A stretch of DNA of 64,000 nucleotides. It comes from Chaenocephalus aceratus (Eukaryota > Chordata > Actinopteri > Perciformes > Channichthyidae). Of the stretch, positions 20,988 through 33,605 are shown piece by piece. The stretch spans positions 55,217-119,216 of the forward strand of contig JAMFTG010000600.1 in assembly GCA_023974075.1 (NCBI GenBank), written 5' to 3'. A model generated the notes under the pieces. That model ran no database searches, had not been told where the DNA came from, and saw only the letters and a list, made by a program, of their open reading frames with translations. A program made the position numbers and the translations under genes. Within the stretch, counting starts at the first letter, position 1; each line of letters begins with the position of its first letter.

Positions 20988-22878
20988 TTAAAGCCCCTGT
21001 CACACTGTCCCGAAATTGACACCCGATGGACCACACGAATATGGAATTGTGAATATCGCACGAAGATGGCCCCGAACCACACTCGAAGGCAACATTTACA
21101 TTACATTTAAGATACAACTGCAATGAAAGTACCAAAAACAATTATGTTAAAGTACTATGATACTGTACTGATATCTTCAGACTTTGTTCTTTACTTTATC
21201 CGTCTTTATATGTAGAAGATATTACGTTTTTCTCCGTCATGTTGTTGTTTCCATAGCGACAACAACTTCCTGTCAACTGTCCTTCAAAATAATATATTAT
21301 ATCCTTTTTAGTTTCACTGAACACAAATGGTGTTATTTACATAATATGTTTACATGATTTTGTTGTGCAATAAAACAACCCGATGGACACACGATAAAGG
21401 AAATGTTCAAATTCGGCTGTGATCGTAGCAACATCGGGCCATTCGTGAGGGCATCTTAAGCCATCGTATGACCATTACATTACATTGTATTTAGCTGACG
21501 CTTTTATCCAAAGCGACTTACAATAACTACATTCGACCAGGAAGACATTTCAAGTGCTACTCAACTGGCTATAGTTAAGCCAGTCCTTTATTAGTATAAG
21601 TGCTTTGTTATAGTTCTAAATCGCTCGAGGTGGAGTCGAAAGAGATGAGTTTTCAGTCTGCGCCGGAAGGTGTGTAAGCTAATCTGCTGTCCTGATGTCA
21701 ATGGGGAGCTCATTCCACCATCTTGGAGCCAGGATAGCAAACCCACGTGTTTTTGCTGATGGGAACTTGGGTCCCCCTCGCAGCGAGTCGTTTGGGCTGA
21801 TGCAGAGCGGAGTGCACGTGCTGGGGGTGTACATGTTTAAAAACCATGTCCTGGATGTAGGGAGGGCCAGATCCATTCGCAGCATGGTAAGCAAGTACCA
21901 GTGTCTTGAAGTGAATTCTAGCAGTTACCAGAAGCCAGTGGAGGGAGCGGAGGAGCGGCGTGGTGTGGGAACATTTAGGAAGGTTGAAGACCAGACGAGC
22001 CGCTGCATTCTGGGTGAGCTGCAGAGGTCGGATGGCACATGCAGGTAGACCAGCCAGGAGGGAGCTGCAGTAGTCTAGGCGTGAGGTGACGAGAGCCTGG
22101 ACCAGAAGCTGCGTGGCTTTCTGGGTCAGCTGGGGGCGCGTCCTCCTGATGTTGTAAAGCGTGTATCTGCAGCAGCGGGTTGTAGCAGCGATGTTTGCAG
22201 TAAACGACAGGTTGTTATCTAGGATCACACCCAGATTCCTTGCAGTCTGGGTCGGGGAAACAACAGAGGGGCCGATGTTGATTGTCAGGTCAAGAGTGGG
22301 ACAATCTTTTCCCGGAAGGAAAAGCACTTCAGTTTTGTCAAGGTTGAGCTTGAGGTGGTGAGCAGACATCCACTGAGAGATGTCAGCTAAACAAGCAGAG
22401 ATGCGTGCGACGACCTGGGTCTCTGAGCGGGGAAAGGACAGAATTAATTGGGTGTGACCGCCGGTGGAGTTTCTCAGGCTCCGGCAGCAACTTCGTGAGC
22501 GGTGGCAACATCTTTGGCATGCCAAAAAATTGCCGAAGGACCTTGAGAAGGTTTCATTTTCGTGTTGAATTCGTGTGTCAATTTTGCTCTTCGTAAGGCC
22601 ATCGTGAGGGCATGTTGTTATCCTCGGTGCCATCGGGCATTCGCCCCGATCAGAGTGAGGGTGAATGCACCGATGATAACACGAAGATTAAACGATTTGA
22701 CAAGATGCCCTCACGAGTGCCTTACGAAGTTGCCGCTCACGAAGTTGCTGGCGGTCGTACGATGGCTCAGATGCCCTCACGACGGCCCGATGTTGCTACG
22801 ATCACAGCCGAATTTGAACATTTCCTTTATCGTGTGTCCATCGGGTGTCAATTTCGGGACAGTGTGACAGGGGCTTAA
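20988..22878. mobile_element. Foldback element with TTAA ends, split by a LINE (1.9 kb)
   Basis: Left end TTAA(A)GCCCCTGTCACACTGTCC and right end GGACAGTGTGACAGGGGC|TTAA are inverted. The terminal similarity covers ~50 bp, and a second inverted segment pairs 21380-21470 with 22742-22850 (gatggacacacgataaagg, ttcaaattcggctgtgat). Words such as 'gtgagggcatc' and 'cttacgaag' recur in both orientations inside. An L2-like LINE interrupts it at about 21472-22460. Superfamily unclear. Confidence 0.75.
21472..22460 (-). pseudogene. 5'-truncated L2/CR1-like LINE, RT C-terminal region
   Basis: On the minus strand an open frame encodes the thumb and post-catalytic part of a non-LTR reverse transcriptase, with words MSAHHLKLNLDKTEVLF, NLGVILDNNLSF, SRLDYCSSLLAGLP, QNAAARLVF and HWLLVTARI. 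The catalytic FADD/YxDD block is not in the retained part. The frame shifts near 21850 (WNELPIDIRTAD then stop), and 'RRRLKTHLFRLHLE' lies in a third frame, so it is dead. The 3' UTR is 'tttggataaaagcgtcagctaaa' with a tgtaatgtaatg tail at 21472-21490, the L2-type end. It sits inside the foldback element with a short tgacc-like flank repeat. Confidence 0.88.
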
Positions 22879-23390
22879 GGATGTGATCAATGGCTATTGT
22901 AGGTTTTGAATAGTTATGAGCATGCTTGACTTAAGAGATAATGCCTTCAATAGAGTACCATCAAATCATTGAAGCATGTAATTGCAATTATGCAACATGG
23001 TCTCTTCCCTGAATGCCCTAGCTTCATTAGGGCGCCATACTTGTAGTTTTTACATGTTTTAACATCATGATTTAGATCAGAATAAGTATGTTGGTCATGT
23101 GATATGAGCTACGGACTTCATGTCATGTGACTAAGTGAAGTGGCTTTGTCAGTGAAATATTTGAAGGTTTTTCAAAGAAAAGGCCACTTATTTAGTTTGA
23201 CCCATAAAGTGGACTTTGACACGGCATTCAAATAATAATAATAATGTCGATGGGTTTATTTTGGGGATTAGTTGAAAGCCCGGTTTGTTATAATACAGAT
23301 TGGAAAGCGTTCCTGTGCAGGAGCCAATGAACGGGTATTTGACGCCCAGTTTGTGGTCCGATGTTTGGGCCTCATGTAGGTTATTTGTGG
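22879..23390. other. Apparently single-copy intergenic sequence
   Basis: No feature recognised; small (aat)n at 23231-23244. Confidence 0.4.
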
Positions 23391-23700
23391 TGTGTGTGTG
23401 TGTGTGTGTGGCCTAGCATTACTATACTTGTGGGGACCTAAATCTGTTTACACAGTCACGTGTGGGGATCGCCTCCCTATGGGGACAAATTGGAGGGTCC
23501 CCATGAGGGAATCATAATTTTTAGGGTTGAAGACTTGGGTAGGTTAAGGGTTAGGGTTAGTCCCCTGAAGTGATGTATACATGGTGTGTGTGTGGTGCTG
23601 TGTGTGTGTGTGTGGTGTGTGTGTGTGTGGTGTGTGTGTGTGTGGTGTTGTGTGTGTGTGGTGTGTGTGTGTGTTGTGTTTGTGTGTGTGTGTGTGTGGT

Positions 23701-23741
<41 letters not shown>

Positions 23742-23742
23742 T
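23391..23742. repeat. GGGGAC repeat with (TG)n tract, inverted copy
   Basis: Reverse-orientation copy of 3639-3995: 'gcattactatacttgtgggga', 'ccctatggggac', 'gggttagggttagtcccctgaagtgatgtatacatgg', then an interrupted (TG)n tract with many 'tggtg' breaks (23583-23742). A short (TG) run precedes it at 23391-23410. Confidence 0.85.
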
Positions 23743-23939
23743 ACCTGCTTTGGTGAAGGTGGGGGTACATTGACCTTTGTCTGATGGATTGTTTTCTCCC
23801 AAATGAAGACATAAAGGAGGGGGGGGGGCGAATGGGACAAGGTCTGTGTTTTCCGTGTGTGTGTGTTTGTAACCAATAGAAAAGAGGGAGGGGGGGTCTT
23901 CTTGGAGTACCTAGAGATGAGCTTCTGCTCTGCCATGTA

Positions 23940-24092
23940 ATTATGTACTCCTTTTCACCTCCCTCCACTCGCCCCCTCTCCAATACCGCTTCTTCTCTCA
24001 CCTTTTCTTTTTCTTTCTCTGCTCTCATTCTGCAGCAGCTCCCAGCCGAGCCGCAGGTGGTGGCAATCTATGTCTGTGCCGCTGCTGTGACT

Positions 24093-24126
<34 letters not shown>

Positions 24127-24194
24127 CCCGAGTGCTGGAGGACGGCTGCCCAATAACCACAGGCTTTACCTCTCAGACGCCTGCAGGAACAGCC

Positions 24195-24241
<47 letters not shown>
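23940..24241. repeat. Pyrimidine-rich tract and two (CA)n tracts
   Basis: 23946-24030 is almost pure pyrimidine. (CA)n lies at 24095-24125 and 24198-24241, separated by a 70-bp unique spacer. ORFs here are microsatellite artefacts. Confidence 0.9.
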
Positions 24242-24243
<2 letters not shown>

Positions 24244-24599
24244 AACACCGCCAATAAAAGATTCTTCTTGCACATATTGCTTAAACACGGGAACACACTC
24301 GCATGCACCCAAACAAGGGCACACACACATGTGTAGGGTGCTGTGTAATATTCCATAATCCGACCAGAGAACTTCCATCTTCTTCACCACGAAACTTAAA
24401 GCTGCACCAGAAAAGGTTTTTGATGCTCAAAACACATCCTTCTTTTGAGAGATGTGTACCGAGAGGCTACCTTGTGATTGGGCACAGCCATAATGTCTTA
24501 TTCGTCTTGTAACTTTCACCCTCAGTGTGTTCTTACTTTGTGAAATTGTATATTAACGTATGGGTTGCATAACAATGTCTTATAAGGAATGTCTCCACC

Positions 24600-24722
24600 C
24601 TCTTGTGTCACTCCTGGTCCCAAAAACCAAGATGGCGACGACCAAAAAGTCATAATCACGGATTCAAAACCGTAGTCCACAAACCAATTGGTGGCATGAT
24701 GATGGTGCTACAAAGCAAAGTG
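24600..24722. repeat. 'aagatggc' dispersed repeat, copy 2
   Basis: Related to 8441-8600 (ccaagatggcgacgaccaaaa, 'gattcaaaaccgtagtccac', 'gtggc.tgatg.tg.tac'). Ends within 10 bp of the hAT at 24732. Confidence 0.6.
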
Positions 24723-24723
24723 T

Positions 24724-25556
24724 TTGGAGACTAGGGTTGTCCCGAATGCCATTTTCGGGCTCCGGATATTCGGTAGTAATCAGCAGCGAATATTTGTTCC
24801 ACATGGGGAGGGGGGTGCGCAGTAATCAGCACCGAACCGCTTCGACCACGTGTATTTCGGTTTATTCACGGCATTCTTTTTGTTATTCTACAGTATTGTT
24901 GTTTTATAAATGGTAAATGGACTGTACTTATATAGCGCTTTATCCAGTCTTAAGACCCTCAAAGCGCTTTACATACTACATGTCGTTCACCCATTCATAC
25001 TGAGCAGTGTATGTTAGGACATGCACTAACATGCATACACATTCACACACCGTTGGCCATGCCATCGGGAGCAACTCAGGGTTAAGTATCTTGCTCAAGG
25101 ATACATCGACATGTTGACTGCACGGGCTGGGATCGAACCCACAACCTTCTGGTTGAAAGACTACCGCACTCCCTCGCAGCCACAGTCGCCCACATAGTAA
25201 TTTTTAATGTATATAACCCAATTTGTGTTCTTTGAAATTGAAAAGGATATTGCATTGTGTGTGTTACTTTCGTTGCAGTTTGAAGGAGAGTTAGCGCAGT
25301 TGGCAGGAAGTTGTTGTTGCTATGGAAACAACGTCACGGAGATTAATGGAGAAAAAGTACATATAAAGACGGAGAAAGTAAACGATAACGTTTATGGTTA
25401 AGTGTTAGCACCCCCAAAGAGGCACAAGCTCTTACTTTGACATTTCAATAAATTCAAGAAAGAAAAAAAAGGAATATCCGAATAATAAAATTGAAACCCG
25501 AATAGTACTCCAACGAACGCATATTCGGATATTCGGGTGCAGCCCTATTGGAGACG
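24724..25556. mobile_element. hAT element, perfect 8-bp TSD, with nested SINE-like repeat
   Basis: Termini tagggttgtcccgaat (24732) and 'attcgggtgcagcccta' (25548) are imperfect inverted repeats. The flanks carry identical TTGGAGAC (24724-24731, 25549-25556), the 8-bp duplication of hAT transposition. The right half contains gttgttgctatggaaacaac, part of a ~90-bp block also present at 21199-21285. A SINE-like element interrupts it at 24908-25191. No transposase ORF. Confidence 0.9.
24908..25191. mobile_element. 'tatatagcgcttt' SINE-like repeat
   Basis: Begins aatggtaaatggactgtact, carries tatagcgcttta and 'caaagcgctttacat', 'cattcacccattcat', 'cttgctcaaggatac' and a B-box-like 'gggatcgaacccacaacc', and ends 'cgcagccacagtcgccc'. 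This is a very common teleost interspersed repeat (recalled). Orientation and family name not fixed. Confidence 0.75.
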
Positions 25557-26590
25557 GACATGTTAAACGATGAACAGCAATAGCTTAGTGTGTTTTAGAG
25601 AGATTATTTGTTTTGTTGATTAAACTTTCAGTTTTTAATCAGATTGCTGTTGAATTAATCAGTGAGCCTGACAGTGTATCAATCTTTCATAGTCTGCATG
25701 CAGCTTCATCACACCGTTTAAAATTAATTTGTTCTCATCCCTAATCCATCTAAATGTAACTCCACCCTTCCTGTGCCGGCCTCCAACGACAAATGTTGCT
25801 TATTTATGTGATGAATGGTTGAGAAACAGAATGTGCGGAGGACTAAAAGTGGCCTGCTTTCCTTTAATTGAGAAATAATCATATGTCATATAATCTGTTT
25901 ATAGATCAAATCTAATCTGTGGGAAAATGTTTAATTAATAATTACACTGCACGCGTTTTCATCAGATCTATTTCTAATTCAAGTGCGTATATCACAGTTT
26001 TTATATAACTCTCCATATCTTTCCATCAATACGCCATGAACAGGAACAGGGAATATATGTCGCCTTAAGGATTAATGTTCTCTTTTTTGGGAAGTCATCA
26101 AATATTTAATTCCCTCTTTCTTCTTCTCTCACACACACGTAGCTCTGTCTCTACGGCGGTCTGGGTTCATTGTATACGACGGTGGCCTTTCGTTTTGGCT
26201 AATGTAGGTGATTTTCTCCTGACGAAAGCACTGTAATCCATCTCCTGCTCGCAGAGGGGGGGTTTCCGATTTATGCACTCTGATAACACACCACCGCTAA
26301 GAACAGATGCAGTGCTTTCACAGATAACACGGACAAATAAGATGGAGCATTCAGATTAGCTGTGGTGTCAAATAAATGGCATGCTATTGGAGTAACCCCG
26401 CAGTTCTAAAACAGTATCCTCTCGATCAGATCTGCCGTAGGTGTTGGCATGTCAGAGAGTTAATGAAGCGTGGATTTGCATAGCTTCCACACGGGACCCT
26501 TAGCATGCCTTCCCATTCACAGTGGAGCATTCACACATGAGTAGTTTGTGGAAAGAGTATCAGCTGGATTCGTTTCTTAAAAAGTCAGAT
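25557..26590. other. Repeat-free AT-rich sequence, candidate conserved noncoding
   Basis: From about 25620 to 26130 no repeat is visible, and homeodomain-type words (taattaat, attaat, caattaa) are frequent. Whether it is conserved cannot be judged here. Confidence 0.35.
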
Positions 26591-27315
26591 TCTCTTGGGT
26601 CCATGTGAGGTCGGCCCAGACCCTAGGGCAGGGGTGTCAAACTCAAGGCCCGGGGGCCAAATCCGGCCCGCGACTTCATTTTATGTGGCCCCACAAGAGC
26701 TTGCAAAAAATATGATTTTATTATACGGTTACATGCTACTTTACAGAGGCACGTTGCCCATAAACTACATGTCCCACAATGCATTTGAAATTTGACTTTT
26801 TTTCCAGAATGTGGCTTTTCTTTTTAAATCATTTTGTGACATTCTCACTGAAGAGACTTGCAATTATTTGCCCTAGACTTCTGCTTTCAGACGTAGTTAA
26901 TTATGAAGGTATTACCCTATCCGATAATAATCCAATGCAGAGCAATAATGTAATATAATACATTATTTTATATATGTTAAATATTATATATTTTTATATA
27001 GTCTTAAAGTTACAACCGGCCCTTTGAGTGCAACCATAATGCGAATGTGGCCCGCAATGGAAATTGAGTTTGACACCCCTGCCCTAGGGTTTTTAAATCA
27101 AAACTAAAAACTCACTTCTCACCCTGGCCTTCTAATCATAGCAGAGCACGACTCAGGACACTTCCCTGTTTGATTTTTATATTTGCTGTTGTAATTTATT
27201 GTGTTCTGTTTACATCGGTAGTAATGTGTTATTTATTATCTGCATGTGCAGCACTTTGGCTCGACCGAAAATCGTTTTTAAATGTGCTATAAAAATAAAA
27301 TTTGATTTGATTTGA
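26572..27315 (+). mobile_element. Rex-like LINE 3' end split by a hAT element
   Basis: If the hAT and one TSD copy are ignored, the coding words 'GPDPRVF' at 26612-26628 continue as 'KSKLKTHFS' at 27095-27123, the conserved C-terminal 'FKSxLKTHLF' of fish LINE reverse transcriptases. The 3' UTR follows with 'gcactttggctcg', 'tgctataaaaataaaatttga' and a (TTTGA)n tail at 27298-27318. Only the C-terminal tip is present. Confidence 0.78.
26621..27089. mobile_element. hAT MITE, perfect TSD CCCTAGGG (453 bp), copy 1
   Basis: Termini CAGGGGTGTCAAACTCAA (26629) and its inverse (27081), with identical CCCTAGGG duplications at 26621-26628 and 27082-27089. The subterminal 'ggcccgggggccaaatccggcc' type sequence is typical of a widespread vertebrate hAT group (family knowledge). 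A second, longer copy in opposite orientation lies at 40199-40730. No ORF of note. Confidence 0.95.
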
Positions 27316-27318
27316 TTT

Positions 27319-27847
27319 GGTGGACCCTTTAACTTTGTGGCCTTTCATCAGCGTCTGACGGCCTACCCCAGAAACCAGAGCATAACTGGACACCTTCTTT
27401 TCTGTGAAACTCAATTTCCACTCTAATATTCTTGTATTAATGTCTAATGTTCTGCACCATGACCATGTTCACTAGAACATTCCAGTTTCGCTTCAGAATG
27501 AAAACCTTTAGGAGTTCAATTATCCAAGGGGTAATTACCAATGCATGCCTGTAGCTGCATGAGTGTCGTAATGATATGCTTAACATGGGGGGAAAGAAAT
27601 GGGTTTGAAGAGGAAATGTACTTTTTATTGCAGTATCTTTAGTGTGAAATACATTTTTCCCAACTGTCGTTCAAAGCATAACGTGTGCTCTATACGGTCA
27701 GGAGCGTAAACCAACATTCATCCGGTTTACTTATGAGAACTATTGACTGAGCGGTGCCGATTCAAGTCCTGACTTTGTCCTTTAATCACTTAATCAAAAA
27801 GCAATGTTTACATCGACCAGGCCGACAGAAGCCAAAACACACACGAG
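27319..27847. other. Apparently single-copy intergenic sequence
   Basis: No feature recognised. Confidence 0.4.
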
Positions 27848-28282
27848 GTGCATCTCACTTCGGTTAAATGGAATCCTTGCGTCCCTCACTTGCGTCGTCT
27901 CCCTGCGACTAGTCCCTCCCACCAAGGAAGCGTGGAGGGACGCAAGGAAACCACGAGAAGCAGGGAAATGAGTTTTAAGAGCAATGGGACGTCCTTTCCT
28001 CCGGAGCGCCACGTGAAGCGACGTCCGTTTGTGATGACGCCGCACAGCTGATCGTCTGACAGCAGCCATGCATGCGCTGCATCGTCCAATCAGTGAGCGA
28101 TACACAGTAAGGGGGCGGGGCGAGTGTCTGAGGATTTCACCGGAGGATTATCGCTCCGTTATCGCTCCTCGATCCGAAAATAAGGCCATGGGACGCTACT
28201 CAAGATGGCGCAGACAAATCAACTTCCGGTGATACCGAGCTCGAGGAGCGAGGAAATGAAAAGTAGCCGAAGTGAGACGCAC
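27848..28282. mobile_element. MITE with GTGC(A/G)TCTCACTTCGG ends (435 bp)
   Basis: The right end, reverse complemented, matches the left 16 bases with one mismatch. The interior has 'gacgtccgtttgtgatgac', 'gctcctcga' and 'ttccgg' words shared with the element at 43937-45134. No clear TSD. ORFs inside are not conserved genes. Confidence 0.6.
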
Positions 28283-29220
28283 CCGCCGGATCTGAGAAAG
28301 GACCAAATTGAAGGACCCGTGTGCTTCTGAATGTCATGTGAGGTCATCCTAAAGAACACAGAAGCAATGCACCGCCCATCCTCTCAGCCTCTCAGCCTCT
28401 CAGCCATCAGAGCGTGTGTCGGCGAGGGGGTGACGGCTGCAGCTCTCCTTTATTGATGGCACTGGTTATGAATATTTGAAGGCCCTTTCAACCTGAGAGG
28501 AAATAGGGAACTGTGGGTGGCATTTATCCGCTGCAGCACAATATGCTGCTCTTCTTAAAAGCCCTTTATACCGGCAGTGTGAATCCTCCTCTGTGGTGAA
28601 ATGTCACAATCACCCAAAGGCCCATCAGCCACGCCCACTACAAGGGTGTAATTCACCCCCCCCCCCTTTCGTCCTTTCTTTCCCTTTATCTATTTAATAT
28701 GAATGATTTTCCTGGGAAATCATACAAAGATGTCTGTCCTCTGTTTCCTCCCATAGCAGATCCTTTGTGAGAGCGCGTATTAAATCCCGCGAAGAGAGGC
28801 AAACAGAGACATGGAAGAAAAGATGACGGGATAGTGAGCGGCGCCCACACAGCGGGGCGTAGATATCAGGTCGGGACGATGCTCCTTTCCCACCAGCTCT
28901 CTCCAAACCAGTGCTTTGGAGTCGCTCCAGCTCCTCCGGTGAAAAACAGAGGTGACCTTTATGGACTCTGAAGGGTTGGGAGCGCCATCGCCTTGGCATC
29001 GCTCTCGTTGATCTTTTTTGCTTTCTCATGTTGTCGAACGATTCCAGCACCACACACACACGGTGTTTGGAATGTCTTACATTGCATACATTTCTCATCC
29101 ATACACTTGTTGGCTCATGTAACCATTACATTCGACATGTTTTGTATATCTCTGACACCTATGATATATAAAACAGTATAATGGGGGACCTTTCAGTTAT
29201 TTTTCTTACACTTGAAGGAC
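28283..29220. other. Apparently single-copy sequence with a C-run
   Basis: A C-run lies at 28657-28668. The minus ORF of 134 codons at 28694-29098 has no recognisable domain and no start or splice context; not called. Confidence 0.4.
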
Positions 29221-29701
29221 AGTGTTCTAATAAACAAAAGATTGAGGGCCCAATTGGAGCTGTTAAAAGAGGCCCGTTTATGCTTTTTGGGTTTATCCTT
29301 TCCTGTAGTGTGTTAAATAATTTGTTATGGGTGCACATGGCCTGCAAAGGCTACAATCCCCCCAAGTTACATATACAAAAGAGGACTCTGAAAGACCTAT
29401 ATGTACGGCTTACTAAAGGAAGCGACCAACTAACTAACTCTAGCCTTGAACTTAAGTATCTCTCAAGTCTGTGTGTACACAACATACGAATTCAACAACA
29501 GCAGGTACGTCTGAACATTCTTAGCACCCCAAAACTGGCGAAAAGTACCCCATTGATTGGAGGACCGGATAACGCACCAATCAGGATCCCCGACTCGCCA
29601 GTTTGGAGGAACTGGGCGACACATCACCATGGAGACAATGACATCTAGGAGACATCTTACACACAAAAGGCTCAGAGCAGAAGGGATTGTAAAGGAAGTA
29701 T
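29221..29701. other. Possible old dispersed repeat, then unique sequence
   Basis: 'gtttatgctttttgggtttatcctttcctgtagtgtgtta' type sequence and 'ggcctgcaaaggctac' at 29275-29355 resemble a fish repeat I recall but cannot delimit. The rest shows nothing. Confidence 0.3.
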
Positions 29702-31168
29702 TTAAAGGTCTCCTATTATACTGTTTTTCATTACTTTATTACAGGTCTCAGATATATACAGAACCTGTCTCTGATTGGCTGAAACACCAAACAGATCATT
29801 GCAGCATTACCCATAATCCCCTCTGTTTCAGCCCTGTTTCCAAAGTGCTGATTCTCTGTCTGTTACTTTAGATGAAAATAAGGCCCTCCCCACGCCCCTC
29901 TGAGAGAGATTTGGTTACAAAGAACTCAATGGTGCTCTAGGAGGAGATTCAGGTGATAAGGGGGGGGGGGGGGGGTTACCTTGGTTGCTGATTGGCTAAT
30001 GGTTACACAAGACAACACATCGTTATGACATCATGAAGTGGCCAAAATCTGATCAGCTCATTTTCAGACAGGTTTTTATAGAAATGGATCAAAAAGAGAG
30101 AAAATCTTTGTTCCTGAAACTTTAAGAGTCTCTTTCCACAGAGGGGACACATGTTGATGTAGAAGAGACATGAAGGAGAGGGGACACATGTTGATGTAGA
30201 AGAGACATGAAGAAGAGGGGACACATGTTGATGTAGAAGAGACATGAAGAAGAGGGGACACATGTTGATGTAGAAGAGACATGAAGAAGAGGGGACACAT
30301 GTTGATGTAGAAGAGACATGGAGAAGAGGGGACACATGTTGATGTAGAAGAGACATGAAGAAGAGGGGACACATGTTGATGTAGAAGAGACGTGAAGAAG
30401 AGGGGACACATGTTGATGTAGAAGAGACATGAAGAAGAGGGGACACATGCTGATGTAGAAGAGACATGAAGAAGAGGGGACACATGTTGATGTAGAAGAG
30501 ACGTGAAGAAGAGGGGACACATGTTGATGTAGAAGAGACATGAAGAAGAGGGGACACATGCTGATGTAGAAGAGACATGAAGAAGAGGGGACACATGTTG
30601 ATGTAGAAGAGACGTGAAGAAGAGGGGACACATGTTGATGTAGAAGAGACATGAAGAAGAGGGGACACATGTTGATGTAGAAGAGACGTGAAGAAGAGGG
30701 GACACATGTTGATGTAGAAGAGACATGAAGAAGAGGGGACACATGCTGATGTAGAAGAGACGTGAAGAAGAGGGGACACATGTTGATGTAGAAGAGACAT
30801 GAAGAAGAGGGGACACATGTTGATGTAGAAGAGACATGAAGAAGAGGGGACACATGTTGATGTAGAAGAGACATGAAGAAGAGGGGACACATGTTGATGT
30901 AGAAGAGACATGGAGAAGAGGGGACACATGTTGATGTAGAAGAGAAATGAAGAAGAGGGGACACATGTTGATGTAGAAGAGACATGAAGAAGAGGGGACA
31001 CATGTTGATGTAGAAGAGACATGGAGAAGAGGGGACACATGTTGATGTAGAAGAGACATGAAGAAGAGGGGACACATGTTGATGTAGAAGAGACATGAAG
31101 AAGAGGGGACACATGTTGATGTAGAAGAGACATGAAGAAGTGGATTTTGCCTAATAGGTGACCTTTAA
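29702..31168. mobile_element. TTAA MITE with subterminal 37-bp minisatellite, copy A (1459 bp)
   Basis: Left TTAA|AGGTCTCCTATTATAC (29706) and right 'GCCTAATAGGTGACCT|TTAA' (31164) are inverted ends with TTAA on both sides. The left half (29706-30140) holds unique element sequence including a G-run (29959-29975). The right half is a 37-bp array. Copy B at 38439-39737 matches block for block. No transposase. TTAA targeting is inferred from the flanks. Confidence 0.92.
30141..31137. repeat. 37-bp minisatellite, ~27 units (copy A)
   Basis: The unit is gaggggacacatgttgat, then gtagaagagacatgaagaa. Variants are atgctg (4 units), gacgtg (6 units) and gacatggag. It ends 28 bp before the element terminus. 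Because no unit contains a stop in some frames, minus ORFs of 330-376 codons appear; they are artefacts. Confidence 0.98.
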
Positions 31169-31899
31169 AGGGTGCTTCCTGTATCCTCTATTGGTTCATG
31201 TTTTCTCTCACTGCCTTCAACAAGCGATGGAAGATTCACAGAGGTGCAGTCTGCCCTCTCGTCTCCAAAAACTCTGTGTCCCCTCCGCCCACTCAGCTCC
31301 TTCTGGCCTCCTCCATCAGACTGAGACTATGATTCTGGTGATTTGGGAATGTACTTCGTTGCCGCACTCACCGTAGGAACCGGCACATCCACTAAATGAC
31401 TGTAATGGAAATGTGACACCGTCGACAACAGGCTCACTCCAAGAAACTTTGCGATACAATTAGTTCAAAACCACCAATTTCAAAATCTGTCCGTCAACTT
31501 GGAGACAGCTTGCCAGTGTTAATATCGTCTCCTTATCCGTCTCACATGTCATCGGCAAAGAGAAGGACAAGAAGGTGTTCAGACTCTTTTGATCACAGTC
31601 TGTCCAACTCTTCTCCCTGAGGAATATAACTCCCGTCTTTTTATTTGACATGAGGGTAAAACTGTTCTTTGGGATTTGCAGAAAAAGACACCTATAGATG
31701 AAATATCTTCCGGTGCAGGTCGAACAGGAAACACTGTATTAATGCTGGTGAGAAATTAATTGAAAAAAAAATATCTCGATACATTCGGAGGTGATCTTCG
31801 AATATAATGGAGTATTCAGTGATGTATGCACAATGTTGGAATTGTGAATATTTGTTGGCCATTAGACCTCATGTGATATGATATCTTAAAGGCTCAAAG
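31169..31899. other. Apparently single-copy intergenic sequence
   Basis: No feature recognised. Confidence 0.4.

Positions 31900-33605
<1,706 letters not shown>

Noticed and set aside
23530..23565. Interstitial telomere (ggttagggttag)
   Set aside because: Only two TTAGGG-like words, part of the dispersed GGGGAC repeat also present at 3780-3835.
28694..29098. 134-codon minus ORF
   Set aside because: No domain, and no codon or splice support; left as intergenic.
30003..31133. Three overlapping 330-376 codon minus ORFs with a repeating protein
   Set aside because: They are readings of the 37-bp minisatellite. All three frames look alike because 37 is not a multiple of 3, and similar ORFs occur in the paralogous array at 39242-39751.
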